From positions 186,001 to 250,000 of the forward strand of contig NZ_JAVRHL010000004.1 in the NCBI RefSeq assembly GCF_031846565.1: DNA of 64,000 nt, written 5' to 3'. The position numbers and the translations under genes are program-made. Positions 24,830 to 33,073 of this stretch are shown one piece after another; positions within the stretch are counted from its first letter, which is position 1, and every line of letters begins with the position of its first letter. The notes beneath the pieces are model-generated. The model was given only the letters and a program-made list of their open reading frames with translations, searched no databases and was not told the origin of the DNA. Origin of the DNA: Tropicimonas_B omnivorans (GTDB taxonomy: Bacteria; Pseudomonadota; Alphaproteobacteria; Rhodobacterales; Rhodobacteraceae).

Positions 24830-27058
24830 ATGAGCCGCCGGCCGATCAGCCTGTGTCACTGGGGCCCGTTCGAGGCTGAGGTCTCGGACGGACGCCTCGT
24901 GCGGACCGCTCCGATGGAGGGAAGCGGCGCCGATCCGGACATGATCGGCGCCTGGCCGGAGCTGCTCTATTCCGAGACCCGCATCCGCGAGCCCCATATC
25001 CGCGCCTCCTGGCTCGAGGGGAAGAAGGCGGGCCGCGGCCGCGATCCTCTCGTTCCCGTCGGCTGGGACGAGGCATTGAGCCATGTCGCGGCCGAACTCG
25101 CCCGCGTGCACCGCGACTTCGGCCCGGCCTCGATCTTCGGCGGCTCCTATGGCTGGTCGAGCGCGGGGCGCTTTCACCACGCCCGCACGCAGATCCGCCG
25201 CTTCCTCGCCGCGACCGGCGGTTTCACGGACCAGCTGGGAAACTATTCCTGGGGCGCGGCGCAGATGATCCTGCCGCATATCCTGGGCTCCCACGCGGCC
25301 GTCTCCAGCGCGGCAACGTCGTGGGCCAGCATCGCGGAGCATACCGATACGCTCGTCGCCTTCGGCGGCCTGAAACCGGCGAACTGGAACGTGACCTCGG
25401 GCGGCGCCGGCAGCCATCATTTGCCCGAGGCGGTTCTGAACGCGAAGGCGCGGGGCACCCGCTTCGTCCTCGTCACGCCCCATGCTGGCGATGCGCCGGA
25501 CGGCCTCGACGCCGAGGTGATCGCCCCGCGCCCCCACTCGGACACCGCGATCATGCTCAGCCTCGCGCGGCAGGCGGTGGCCTCGGGGCGCGCCGACCCG
25601 GACTTCCTCGCCCGACACACCCATGGGGCGGACCGCTTCCTCGCCTATCTCGCCGGCGAGACCGACGGGCAGGAAAAGACGCTCGCCTGGGGCGCCGAAA
25701 TCGCCGGTTTGCCGGTGGAGGATCTCGAACGGCTCTGGTCGCGGATCGCCGAGGGGCGGGTGATGCTCACGGCAAGCTGGTCCCTCCAGCGGGCGGAGAA
25801 CGGGGAGCAGACCTACTGGGCGCTCATCGCGCTCGCCGCGCTTCTCGGTCAGATCGGGCTGCCGGGTGGCGGCTTCTCCTTCGGATACGGCTCGATGAAC
25901 GGGGTCGGCGCCGACGCGCGCTCAGGTCTCGTGCCGACCATGCCGGGCCTGCCGAACCCCGTCCCGCCGATCCCCACCGCCCGTTTCGCCGACGCTTTTC
26001 TGAACCCCGGCCGGAGCATCGACTTCAACGGCCACACGGTCGTCTATCCGGATATCCGGCTCGTGTACTGGGCCGGCGGCAACCCGTTCCACCATCACCA
26101 GGATCTCTGCAGGATGGAGAAGGCCTGGGCCGTGCCCGAAACGGTGATCGTGCACGAGCCATGGTGGACGCCGACCGCGCGCCGCGCCGATATCGTCCTG
26201 CCCGCCACCACGTCGCTGGAGCGGCGGGACATCGGCGGCTCCTCCCGCGATCCGTCGGTGTTCTTCATGCCGAAGCTCGTGGAGCCGGTGGGCGAGGCGC
26301 GGAGCGACTTCTCGATCTTCTCGGGTCTGGCGGACCGTCTCGGCTGCGGCGCGGCCTATCACGAGGGGCTGGATGAGGAGGGGTGGCTTCGCCGGCTCTG
26401 GGACGTCTCGCTCGAGCGCGCGGAGAAGGCGGGGATCGACCTGCCGGACTTCGAGACCGCGTCCGAAATTAATTACGTTCCCGTCTCGCCGCCGGCCGAA
26501 CCCGAGGTTCTCCTCTCCGCCTTCCGGGCCGACCCCGAGGCGGCCGCGCTCGGCACCCCGTCGGGCCGGATCGAGCTCTATTCCGAGGCCATCGCCGCGA
26601 TGGGCTACGCGGATAGTCCGCCGCATCCGGCCTGGCGCCCGCCTCTCGAATGGGCCGGCGCAGCGGAGGAGGGGGAGTTGCACCTCCTCACCAATCAGCC
26701 GGCGAAGCAGCTTCACGCGCAGCTCTACCCCGTCATGAAGGACGGGGATGGCCCCGCCGCCTGCCGCATCGCGCCGGGCGATGCCCGTGCGCGGGGGATC
26801 GAGGATGGCGACCTCGTGCGACTGCATAACGGCCGCGGCGCCTGCCGGGCGCGGGCGGTGATCGATGACGGCCTCCGGCCGGGCGTCCTTCTGATGTCCA
26901 CCGGCGCCTGGTACGATCCCGACCCGGAGGGCGGACCGGAGCGGGCGGGCAATCCCAATGTGCTGACGGCGGACCGGCCGACATCGAGCCTCGCGCAGGC
27001 GACGGCGGCCCAGAGCGCGCTGGTACGGATCGAAGGGCTGGACCGGGAGAGGACCTGA
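24830..27058 (+). CDS. molybdopterin S/N-oxide reductase (BisC/TorA/DorA family)
   Basis: 742 aa from the ATG at 24830 (GGAGG upstream). Bis-MGD enzyme of the DMSO reductase family without an N-terminal Fe-S cluster motif; the Mo-ligand Ser140 lies in NYSWGAAQ, as in DMSO and biotin sulfoxide reductases. Other family features are YWAGGNPFHHHQD, HEPWWTPTARRADIVLPATT and, near the C-terminus, LTNQPAKQLHAQLYP. There is no Tat signal, so it should be cytoplasmic like BisC. It could reduce a sulfoxide or N-oxide imported by the TRAP system, or work in the oxidative direction. It lies between the DHDPS-like and SDR genes. Confidence 0.87.
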   Translation: MSRRPISLCHWGPFEAEVSDGRLVRTAPMEGSGADPDMIGAWPELLYSETRIREPHIRASWLEGKKAGRGRDPLVPVGWDEALSHVAAELARVHRDFGPASIFGGSYGWSSAGRFHHARTQIRRFLAATGGFTDQLGNYSWGAAQMILPHILGSHAAVSSAATSWASIAEHTDTLVAFGGLKPANWNVTSGGAGSHHLPEAVLNAKARGTRFVLVTPHAGDAPDGLDAEVIAPRPHSDTAIMLSLARQAVASGRADPDFLARHTHGADRFLAYLAGETDGQEKTLAWGAEIAGLPVEDLERLWSRIAEGRVMLTASWSLQRAENGEQTYWALIALAALLGQIGLPGGGFSFGYGSMNGVGADARSGLVPTMPGLPNPVPPIPTARFADAFLNPGRSIDFNGHTVVYPDIRLVYWAGGNPFHHHQDLCRMEKAWAVPETVIVHEPWWTPTARRADIVLPATTSLERRDIGGSSRDPSVFFMPKLVEPVGEARSDFSIFSGLADRLGCGAAYHEGLDEEGWLRRLWDVSLERAEKAGIDLPDFETASEINYVPVSPPAEPEVLLSAFRADPEAAALGTPSGRIELYSEAIAAMGYADSPPHPAWRPPLEWAGAAEEGELHLLTNQPAKQLHAQLYPVMKDGDGPAACRIAPGDARARGIEDGDLVRLHNGRGACRARAVIDDGLRPGVLLMSTGAWYDPDPEGGPERAGNPNVLTADRPTSSLAQATAAQSALVRIEGLDRERT

Positions 27059-27059
27059 C

Positions 27060-27839
27060 ATGGAACTGGGACTGAGTGGCAAGCGCGCGCTCCTGACCGG
27101 CGCGAGCCGGGGAATGGGCCGTGCCTGCGCCATGGCCATCGCGGCCGAGGGCGCTGAGATCACCATGGCCTCCCGCGGCGCCGAGGAGCTGGAACGGGCC
27201 GCCGCCGAGATCCGGCAGGCGACCGGGGCAACCGTTCACACCGTCGCGGCCGACGTGACGACGGAAGAGGGCCGCACGAAGATCCTCGCCGCCTGCGAGG
27301 CGCCTGACATCCTTCTCAACAACGCCGGCGGCGCGCCTCCGGGAGATTTTCGCGACTGGGGCCACGACGAGTGGATCGGTGCGGTGGAGCTGATGATGCT
27401 GCCCGCGATCCTGATGATGCGCGGCACCGTGGACGGGATGATGGAGCGCGGCTTCGGCCGCATCGTGAACATCGTCTCCCGTTCGGTGAAGATCCCGCAG
27501 CTGGAGCTGGGCCTCTCGAACGGCGCCCGCTCCGGTCTCGTCGGCTTCACCGCGGGCCTCGCGCGGCAGACGATCCGCAAGGGCGTCACCATCAACAACA
27601 TCCTGCCCGGCATCGTGGACAGTGACGGCCAGCGGGACCACATCCGGGGAATGCTGGAAGAGGGCGGCGAGAGCTTCGAAGAGATCTGGGACCGCCGTGC
27701 CGCGTCGAACCCCGCCGGACGCTATGGCCGCCCCGAGGAGATAGGTGCATGGTTCGCGTTCCTGTGCAGCCATCATTCTGGCTTCGTCACCGGGCAGAAC
27801 CTGCTTGTGGACGGTGGCAGTTATCCGGGGACCTACTGA
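27060..27839 (+). CDS. atypical short-chain dehydrogenase/reductase lacking Tyr/Lys
   Basis: 259 aa with the NAD(P)-binding motif TGASRGMG (13-20), NNAG (87-90) and the Ser140 position retained. The active-site YxxxK is replaced by S153-NGA-R157 (LSNGARSGL). SDRs with this LSN-x-AR variant exist as a recognisable subgroup, but they cannot use the standard Tyr-Lys proton relay. The gene begins 1 bp after the molybdoenzyme stop and is followed by the FAD oxidoreductase. It may be a catalytically different enzyme or a binding or scaffold protein. The C-terminal LVDGGSYPGTY is typical of SDRs. Confidence 0.85.
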   Translation: MELGLSGKRALLTGASRGMGRACAMAIAAEGAEITMASRGAEELERAAAEIRQATGATVHTVAADVTTEEGRTKILAACEAPDILLNNAGGAPPGDFRDWGHDEWIGAVELMMLPAILMMRGTVDGMMERGFGRIVNIVSRSVKIPQLELGLSNGARSGLVGFTAGLARQTIRKGVTINNILPGIVDSDGQRDHIRGMLEEGGESFEEIWDRRAASNPAGRYGRPEEIGAWFAFLCSHHSGFVTGQNLLVDGGSYPGTY

Positions 27840-27849
27840 GGGGCAATTC

Positions 27850-29076
27850 ATGCGGGTCATCGTCATCGGCGCGGGCATCGTCGGCATCGCCAGCGCGTGG
27901 TACCTGACAAAGGACGGTCACGACGTCACCGTCCTCGAGCGCCGCGAGGGCCCGGCGGAAGAGACCTCCTTCGGCAATGCGGGCGGCGTCTGTCCCGGCT
28001 TCGCAGGGCCCTGGGCCGCGCCGGGAATGCCGCTAAAGGCGCTGCGCTGGATGTTCCGGGACGAGGCGCCCCTCAAGATCCGCCCCTCTCTCGAGCCTGC
28101 GCGCCTGTCCTGGCTTGCGCAGTTCACGCGCAACTGCACGTCGGACCGGTTCGCGGCCAACAAGGCGGCGATGCAGAGGATCGCGCATTTTTCGAAAGCC
28201 TGCCTGCAGGAGCTGAGGGCGGAGACCGGCATCTCCTACGATCACGGCACGGGCGGCGTGGTGCAGGTCTTCTCCACGCGAGACGAGATGGAGGCCGGCC
28301 GCCGGTCGGCGGAGATCCTGGACCGCCTCGACATCCCTCACCGCCTGCTCGGGTCGGACGAGTTGACCGCGGCGGAGCCGGGGCTCGCGCGCTCCGAGGT
28401 CGACTTCACCGGCGGGCTGCACCTCACCACGGACGAGACCGGCGATTGCCACCTCTTCTGCGAGGCGCTTGCACGGCTCGCGGCCGAGGCGGGCTGCACC
28501 TTCCGGTACGGCGTGGATGCGGCATCGATCGACCGGGCGGAGGGCCGGGCCTCGGGCGTGCGTCTCCGGGACGGGGAGCAGCTCGGGGCGGACGCGGTCG
28601 TGGTCGCGACCGGGCCATGGGCGCGCGAACTACTGGACCCGCTCGGCATCCGCGTGCCGGTCTATCCGGTAAAGGGCTACTCCATGAGCGTGGAGATCGG
28701 GGAAGATGCGTTCGCGCCTGCCTCCTCCGTCATGGACGAGCATTCGAAGGTGATGATCACCCGCCTCGGCTCCCGCATCCGCGCCGCGGGCGTTGCTGAG
28801 ATCGCGGGCTTCGACCGGGCGATGCCGAAGGCGGTGATCGAAAGCCTGAAGGCCCGGGTCGCCCGCCTGTTCCCCGGCGCGGCCGATTATGAAGCGGCGA
28901 CCTTCTGGCACGGCTTCCGCCCGATGACGCCGGACGGCCCCGCGATCATCCGCGAGAGCCGCGTCCCGAAGCTCTACCTCAACGTCGGCCACGGCTCGAA
29001 CGGGTGGACGCAAGGCTGCGGCGCCGCGAAGGTGCTCGCGGCCGAGATCTCGGGGCGCCCCTCGCCGCTCGCATGA
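27850..29076 (+). CDS. D-amino-acid dehydrogenase-like FAD oxidoreductase (DadA family)
   Basis: 408 aa from the ATG at 27850 (GAGGGG upstream). It has the FAD dinucleotide motif GAGIVG (7-12), the DAO/DadA middle region (TTDETGDCHLF; VVVATGPWARELL; VYPVKGYSMS) and the C-terminal GHGSNGWTQGCGAAK, which binds the FAD ribityl region. It oxidises the alpha-carbon of an amino acid or imino acid, passing electrons to a quinone or acceptor rather than oxygen in typical DadA. It is the last gene of the TRAP operon, and the substrate is probably whatever that transporter imports or a derivative of it. Confidence 0.85.
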   Translation: MRVIVIGAGIVGIASAWYLTKDGHDVTVLERREGPAEETSFGNAGGVCPGFAGPWAAPGMPLKALRWMFRDEAPLKIRPSLEPARLSWLAQFTRNCTSDRFAANKAAMQRIAHFSKACLQELRAETGISYDHGTGGVVQVFSTRDEMEAGRRSAEILDRLDIPHRLLGSDELTAAEPGLARSEVDFTGGLHLTTDETGDCHLFCEALARLAAEAGCTFRYGVDAASIDRAEGRASGVRLRDGEQLGADAVVVATGPWARELLDPLGIRVPVYPVKGYSMSVEIGEDAFAPASSVMDEHSKVMITRLGSRIRAAGVAEIAGFDRAMPKAVIESLKARVARLFPGAADYEAATFWHGFRPMTPDGPAIIRESRVPKLYLNVGHGSNGWTQGCGAAKVLAAEISGRPSPLA

Positions 29077-29179
29077 TGCGCGGGGGGGGATGCCGCCGCC
29101 CGGGATGGTGCCGGGGTTGAAGCAGTTGCGGTAATTGCGGTTTTCCGGATCGGATCGCGGCGTGACCGGCCGGGGTAAA

Positions 29180-29209
29180 TTGACTCTTCCGATGAGTGCT
29201 GCGTTTTAT
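29180..29209 (+). promoter_or_regulatory. candidate promoter of the stressosome operon
   Basis: TTGACT (29180-29185) and TTTTAT (29204-29209) with an 18-bp spacer, 28 bp before the RsbR start. Four of six -10 positions match. I looked for, and did not find, a GGAAC-N16-18-CGTT general-stress promoter here. Confidence 0.4.
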
Positions 29210-29237
29210 CCCCGCAAACGATACCAGAGGACCTCCC

Positions 29238-30113
29238 ATGCCGCAGACGGGCACAGCCACCATACTCAAGATCTTCGAGGCCGATTTCGGTGGCATCGTG
29301 GAGGAATGGCGCGGCACTCAGGTCGAGGAAGGGGTGCGCCGGTCGGATCTGTTCACCGATTCCGAGAGCCGGGCGCAGAACATCGAGCTTCTGAAGGCAT
29401 TCCTCACCGGCATACGCTCCGGCGTCCACGAGCAGGATTTCAGCTTCGAGGACACCGCCTGGGAGGACCTGCGCGCCGTTCTCGCCGATCTCACCAAGGA
29501 ACGGGTCAGCCGCGGCGTGACCCCGTCCGAGATGGCAAACTTCGTGCTGGCGCTGAAGGCCCCGCTCTTCTCCCGCCTGGCCACGGAACTCGCCGGCGAC
29601 ACGGACAGGCTGATGGCGGAGATCCGGCTCGTCACCCGGCTGATCGACGCGTTCGCGATCTACACCAACGAGGTCTTCATCGCCGAGCGCGAGCAGATCA
29701 TCGAGCGCCAGCGCGAAGAGATGATGGAGCTGTCGACGCCCGTCGTCGAGCTGTGGGATCGCGTCCTGACCCTGCCGCTCATCGGCACGCTCGACAGCGC
29801 CCGCTCGCAGGAGGTCATGGAGAACCTCCTGGAGACGATCCTGCAACGTCAGGCCGAGGTCGTCATCGTGGACATCACCGGCGTCTCCACGGTGGACACG
29901 CAGGTCGCGCAGCACCTCCTCCGGGCCGCCGCGGCGGTGCGCCTGATGGGGGCGGAGTGCATCATCTCCGGCATCAGCCCGATGATCGCGCAGACCATGG
30001 TGCAGCTCGGCATCGATGTCGGGACCGTCTCCACGCGCTCCAGCATCCGCACCGCGCTGGCCGATGCCCTGCGCAAGGTCGGTTACGTGATCGAGAAGCG
30101 GGACGCGCACTGA
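29238..30113 (+). CDS. rsbR: RsbR-type stressosome scaffold / RsbT co-antagonist
   Basis: 291 aa from the ATG at 29238 (GAGG 7 bp upstream). Residues about 8-160 form an all-helical RsbRD-like sensory N-terminus, with no haem or LOV motif that I can see. A linker helix and a C-terminal STAS domain (about 168-285) follow. By comparison with Bacillus RsbR, the phosphorylated Thr205 corresponds to Thr221 in TVDTQVA, while the Thr171 position appears as Ser187 (GTLDS). Stressosomes are built from RsbR and RsbS and hold RsbT. It is the first gene of a five-gene operon, with the RsbS gene 1 bp downstream. Confidence 0.85.
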   Translation: MPQTGTATILKIFEADFGGIVEEWRGTQVEEGVRRSDLFTDSESRAQNIELLKAFLTGIRSGVHEQDFSFEDTAWEDLRAVLADLTKERVSRGVTPSEMANFVLALKAPLFSRLATELAGDTDRLMAEIRLVTRLIDAFAIYTNEVFIAEREQIIERQREEMMELSTPVVELWDRVLTLPLIGTLDSARSQEVMENLLETILQRQAEVVIVDITGVSTVDTQVAQHLLRAAAAVRLMGAECIISGISPMIAQTMVQLGIDVGTVSTRSSIRTALADALRKVGYVIEKRDAH

Positions 30114-30114
30114 C

Positions 30115-30468
30115 ATGTCGGGTGTCGCGTCCATCCACCTCGTCGAAAACGCGCTCCTCGTCTCGATCCAGGACGACGTGACGGATACAGAGATCATCGA
30201 TCTGCAGGACGCGCTGTCGAACCGCATCGCGGACGAGAACGTGGACGGCGTCATCGTCGATATCAGCGCGCTGGAGATCGTGGACACGTTCGTCGGCCGC
30301 GTCATCGCGCAGCTTGCCGGCATCTCCCGCCTCCTCGCGGCAGAGACCTACGTCGTCGGGATGCGCCCGGCCGTGGCCGTCACGCTGGTGGAACTCGGCA
30401 TGTACCTGCCCCAGACGCGGACCGCCCTCAGCCTGTCCCACGCGCTGGCGCAACTCCGGCGTGGCTGA
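30115..30468 (+). CDS. rsbS: RsbS-type STAS antagonist of the stressosome
   Basis: 117 aa, a single STAS domain. The phosphoacceptor segment DISALEIVDTF has Thr58 where Bacillus RsbS has Ser59 in VDSF, so the residue type is changed but phosphorylatable. Together with RsbR it should form the icosahedral core that sequesters RsbT until RsbT phosphorylates both. Its end overlaps the RsbT start by 8 bp. Confidence 0.88.
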   Translation: MSGVASIHLVENALLVSIQDDVTDTEIIDLQDALSNRIADENVDGVIVDISALEIVDTFVGRVIAQLAGISRLLAAETYVVGMRPAVAVTLVELGMYLPQTRTALSLSHALAQLRRG

Positions 30469-30880
30469 GCCGCAGCCCGACTTCCTGCACAAGATCATAC
30501 AGCGCATCGACCTCAGGACCGGGAAGGATGCGGTGCAGGCCCGCCAGGTCGTGGCGCGGGAGCTGAAGGCGCGGGGCGTCTCGGCCCTGCGCGTCACGCG
30601 CTTCGCCACCGCCGTCAGCGAGATTGCCCGTAACGTGATCGTGCATGGCGGCGGAGGACACTTTACCGTTGGGCTGAACGCCGCGACGTCGTATCTGGAC
30701 GTCGAATGTCGCGATCGGGGGCGCGGAATTCCCGATATCGAGCAGGCCATGAAGGACGGGTTCACGACCGCAGGCGGTCTTGGCCGGGGCCTCGGGGGTG
30801 CGAAGCGCCTGTCCGACCGGTTCGAGATCGAGACCGTGCCGGGCCAGGGGACGACAGTGAGGATGAGCGCGAAGATATGA
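30461..30880 (+). CDS. rsbT: RsbT-type serine/threonine switch kinase
   Basis: 139 aa from a GTG that overlaps the rsbS stop region by 8 bp. It is a HATPase_c (GHKL) kinase with the N-box EIARNV (Asn58), the G1 box DRGRGIPD (84-91) and the glycine lid GLGRGLGG (106-113). It phosphorylates the STAS domains of RsbR and RsbS and is then released to activate a downstream partner. In Bacillus the target is the RsbU phosphatase; no RsbU, RsbV or sigma-B homologue lies here, so the output must be different, probably through the next two gene products. The stop overlaps the next start (ATGA). Confidence 0.9.
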   Translation: MAEPQPDFLHKIIQRIDLRTGKDAVQARQVVARELKARGVSALRVTRFATAVSEIARNVIVHGGGGHFTVGLNAATSYLDVECRDRGRGIPDIEQAMKDGFTTAGGLGRGLGGAKRLSDRFEIETVPGQGTTVRMSAKI

Positions 30881-31881
30881 AACGCTGGATCGAGATCGAG
30901 GACCGGTCCGCCATCGCGGCGGTGCGGCGACTGGCCCGGCGCTACGCCTCCGGCCTTAAGCTGTCCGAGAACCGGCTCGAGGAGATGGCGATCGTCGTGA
31001 CCGAGGCGACGACGAACATCCTGCGCTATGCGGATAAAGGACGGATGCTGATCGAGGTCCTGCAGGCGCAGGGCGTCTCCAAGGTCGTCCTCGTCTTCAC
31101 CGACAGGGGCCCCGGCATCTCCGAGATCGGCCGGATGGTGGAGGACGGCATCAGCTCGTCGGGATCCGCCGGCCTCGGCCTCGGGGCGATCCGGCGCCTG
31201 TCCGACAGCTTCGATATCTTCAGCACGGCGGAGGACGGCACCACGATCGTCTGCACCTTCGAGGCCGAGAACGCGCCGCCCAATGCGGACCTGCTGGATG
31301 TCGAGGGGCTGCGCGTGTGTCACCCGGCGGAGACGAGTTGCGGCGACGACTGGTTCGTGCGGCAGATTCCGGGGCGGGCGGACGTTCTGCTCTGCGACGG
31401 GCTCGGCCATGGTCCGAAGGCGGCGGAGGCGTCAGCGGAGGTGCTGGACGCGGCCCGCGCGGCGGATGTCGCGCCCGAGGACATGATGATGCATCTGACG
31501 CGCGCGCTCGTCGGCACGCGGGGGGCCGTGGCCGCGATGATCCGGGTCGATCTCGAGACCTCGACGCTCAGCTACTCGGCCCTCGGCAACATCACCACCA
31601 TGCTCGTCGGTCGCTCCGGCTCCAAGCGGATCGCGGTGAGGGACGGGCGGATCGGCGGCGCGCCGACCCACGGCTATGCCGAGACGCTGCCGCTCGAACC
31701 GGGCGACATGATCATCATGCACAGCGACGGCCTCAAGACCCTGCGCGAGGGTGACCTTCGCCCGGCGCTACTCGCCCGGTCCCCCCTCCTGATCGGGGCC
31801 TTCCTTCTCGACCGCGCCTTTCGCGGCCGGGACGACGCGAGCATCGTCGTCGTGAAGGTGAGGAAAGAGGCCCGCGCATGA
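30877..31881 (+). CDS. RsbX-like PP2C/SpoIIE phosphatase fused to an N-terminal HATPase domain
   Basis: 334 aa. Residues about 5-130 are a second RsbT/RsbW-like HATPase (N-box TEATTNI with Asn47, G1 DRGPGIS at 76-82, lid SAGLGLGAIRRLSD). Residues about 145-330 are a PP2C-type phosphatase of the SpoIIE/RsbX class with metal-binding Asp in CDGLGHGP (173-180) and HSDGLKT. RsbX resets the stressosome by dephosphorylating RsbR and RsbS. Here the phosphatase carries its own kinase-like domain, so one polypeptide may both read and erase phosphorylation. It overlaps its neighbours on both sides by 4 bp (ATGA). Confidence 0.87.
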   Translation: MKRWIEIEDRSAIAAVRRLARRYASGLKLSENRLEEMAIVVTEATTNILRYADKGRMLIEVLQAQGVSKVVLVFTDRGPGISEIGRMVEDGISSSGSAGLGLGAIRRLSDSFDIFSTAEDGTTIVCTFEAENAPPNADLLDVEGLRVCHPAETSCGDDWFVRQIPGRADVLLCDGLGHGPKAAEASAEVLDAARAADVAPEDMMMHLTRALVGTRGAVAAMIRVDLETSTLSYSALGNITTMLVGRSGSKRIAVRDGRIGGAPTHGYAETLPLEPGDMIIMHSDGLKTLREGDLRPALLARSPLLIGAFLLDRAFRGRDDASIVVVKVRKEARA

Positions 31882-33014
31882 GCGGGGCGCGGCTCGCGGC
31901 GGTCCGTCTCGAGAAGGCCGATGACATCGTCCGCCTGCGCGAGGTGACGATGGCGCTGACCGACGTGCTGCAATTCGGCACCTTCGAGAAGACGCGGACG
32001 GTGACGGCGGTGCTGGAACTCGGACGCAACGTGATCGAGCACGGGGAGCGCGGCCGGGCGACGTTCACGCTCGCCCAGGCCGCCGGCCGGCAGGCGCTCG
32101 GTGTGACGGTGCAGGATCAGGGCCACGGCATCCCCGATCACAAGCTGAAGGGCACGGGGGAGATCGCCTCGGAGACCGGCCTCGGGCTCGGCCTGCGCGG
32201 CGTGCAGCGGATCGCGGAGCGCTTCGAGGTTCAGACGAACGCCGAGGGCACGCGGATCGACGCGGTTTTCCTCGCCCCCGTCCTGATGCGCAAGCCGGAG
32301 GCGCTGATCGCTGCGGCCGGCGAGGCCATGCGGACGCTGGACGCTGCCGACCCCGCCGCCGCGCTCACGCAGCAGAACCGGGAGCTGATGGACAGCATCG
32401 CCGACCGGGACCTCCTGATGCGGGAACTGCACCACCGCACGGGCAACAACCTGACCCTGATCGTCGCGCTCATCCGCATGAGCAAGGGTCAGTCCGAGGC
32501 GCCGGAAACGCGCCAGATCCTCGGTGAGCTCGAAACCCGCGTCGCCTCTCTCGCAAAGGCGCACGAGCTGATGCAGAAGGCCGCGAATGCCGGCACCATC
32601 CCCGCCGAGACGCTCCTTCGGGAGGTCGCCCGGAATGCCGAACGGGCCTTCAACACCGAAGGCTTGCGGGTGACGATCGACGTCACCTGCGACTGGACGC
32701 AGCTCGAGGGGCGTCTCGCCACGGATATCGGGCTGATCGTCGGGGAACTGATCACGAACGCCTACAAGCACGCCTTCAAGGGGCGCTCCGAGGGACGGAT
32801 CACGGTGACCTTGTCGCGCGACGCGTCGGGCGGACTGGACCTGGCGATCAAGGATGACGGGACCGGCCTGGCGGACGGGGCGACCCGCCCCGAGCGGTCG
32901 GACAGCCTCGGCTGGAAGCTGATCCGGACCCTGGCGTTCCAGCACGACGGCACGCTGACGGTGGGCGGGGAGGACGGATTCACCGTCCGCATTCTTTTCG
33001 CGGGCAAGCCGTAG
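31878..33014 (+). CDS. RsbT-like HATPase fused to a HisKA_2-type histidine kinase
   Basis: 378 aa with three parts. Residues about 10-135 are an RsbT-like HATPase (N-box LELGRNVIEHG, G1 DQGHGIPD, lid TGLGLGLRGV). Residues about 170-240 are a HisKA_2 dimerisation domain with phosphoacceptor His185 in RELHHRTGNNL. Residues about 260-378 are a second HATPase (GELITNAYKHAF, DDGTGL). HWE/HisKA_2 kinases are the ones that typically act on PhyR/LovR-type regulators in alphaproteobacterial general stress responses. The protein is soluble, so input probably comes from the stressosome rather than from outside. No response regulator gene is adjacent. Confidence 0.85.
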   Translation: MSGARLAAVRLEKADDIVRLREVTMALTDVLQFGTFEKTRTVTAVLELGRNVIEHGERGRATFTLAQAAGRQALGVTVQDQGHGIPDHKLKGTGEIASETGLGLGLRGVQRIAERFEVQTNAEGTRIDAVFLAPVLMRKPEALIAAAGEAMRTLDAADPAAALTQQNRELMDSIADRDLLMRELHHRTGNNLTLIVALIRMSKGQSEAPETRQILGELETRVASLAKAHELMQKAANAGTIPAETLLREVARNAERAFNTEGLRVTIDVTCDWTQLEGRLATDIGLIVGELITNAYKHAFKGRSEGRITVTLSRDASGGLDLAIKDDGTGLADGATRPERSDSLGWKLIRTLAFQHDGTLTVGGEDGFTVRILFAGKP

Positions 33015-33073
33015 CCTCGCAGGGTGCGCAATCGGAGTGCGGTCTGCGTCGGGTCCAGCCCGCCAGCTTGCGT

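Noticed and set aside
23880..29076. Hydroxyproline catabolism (HypD/HypO-like) for the TRAP operon
   Set aside because: DHDPS-like and DadA-like genes fit, but there is no hydroxyproline epimerase and the molybdoenzyme and SDR are unexplained; a semialdehyde dehydrogenase exists only in the uronate operon.
29077..29237. EcfG-type general stress promoter before the stressosome operon
   Set aside because: No GGAAC-N16-18-CGTT arrangement is present; a CGTT occurs but without an appropriately spaced GGAAC.
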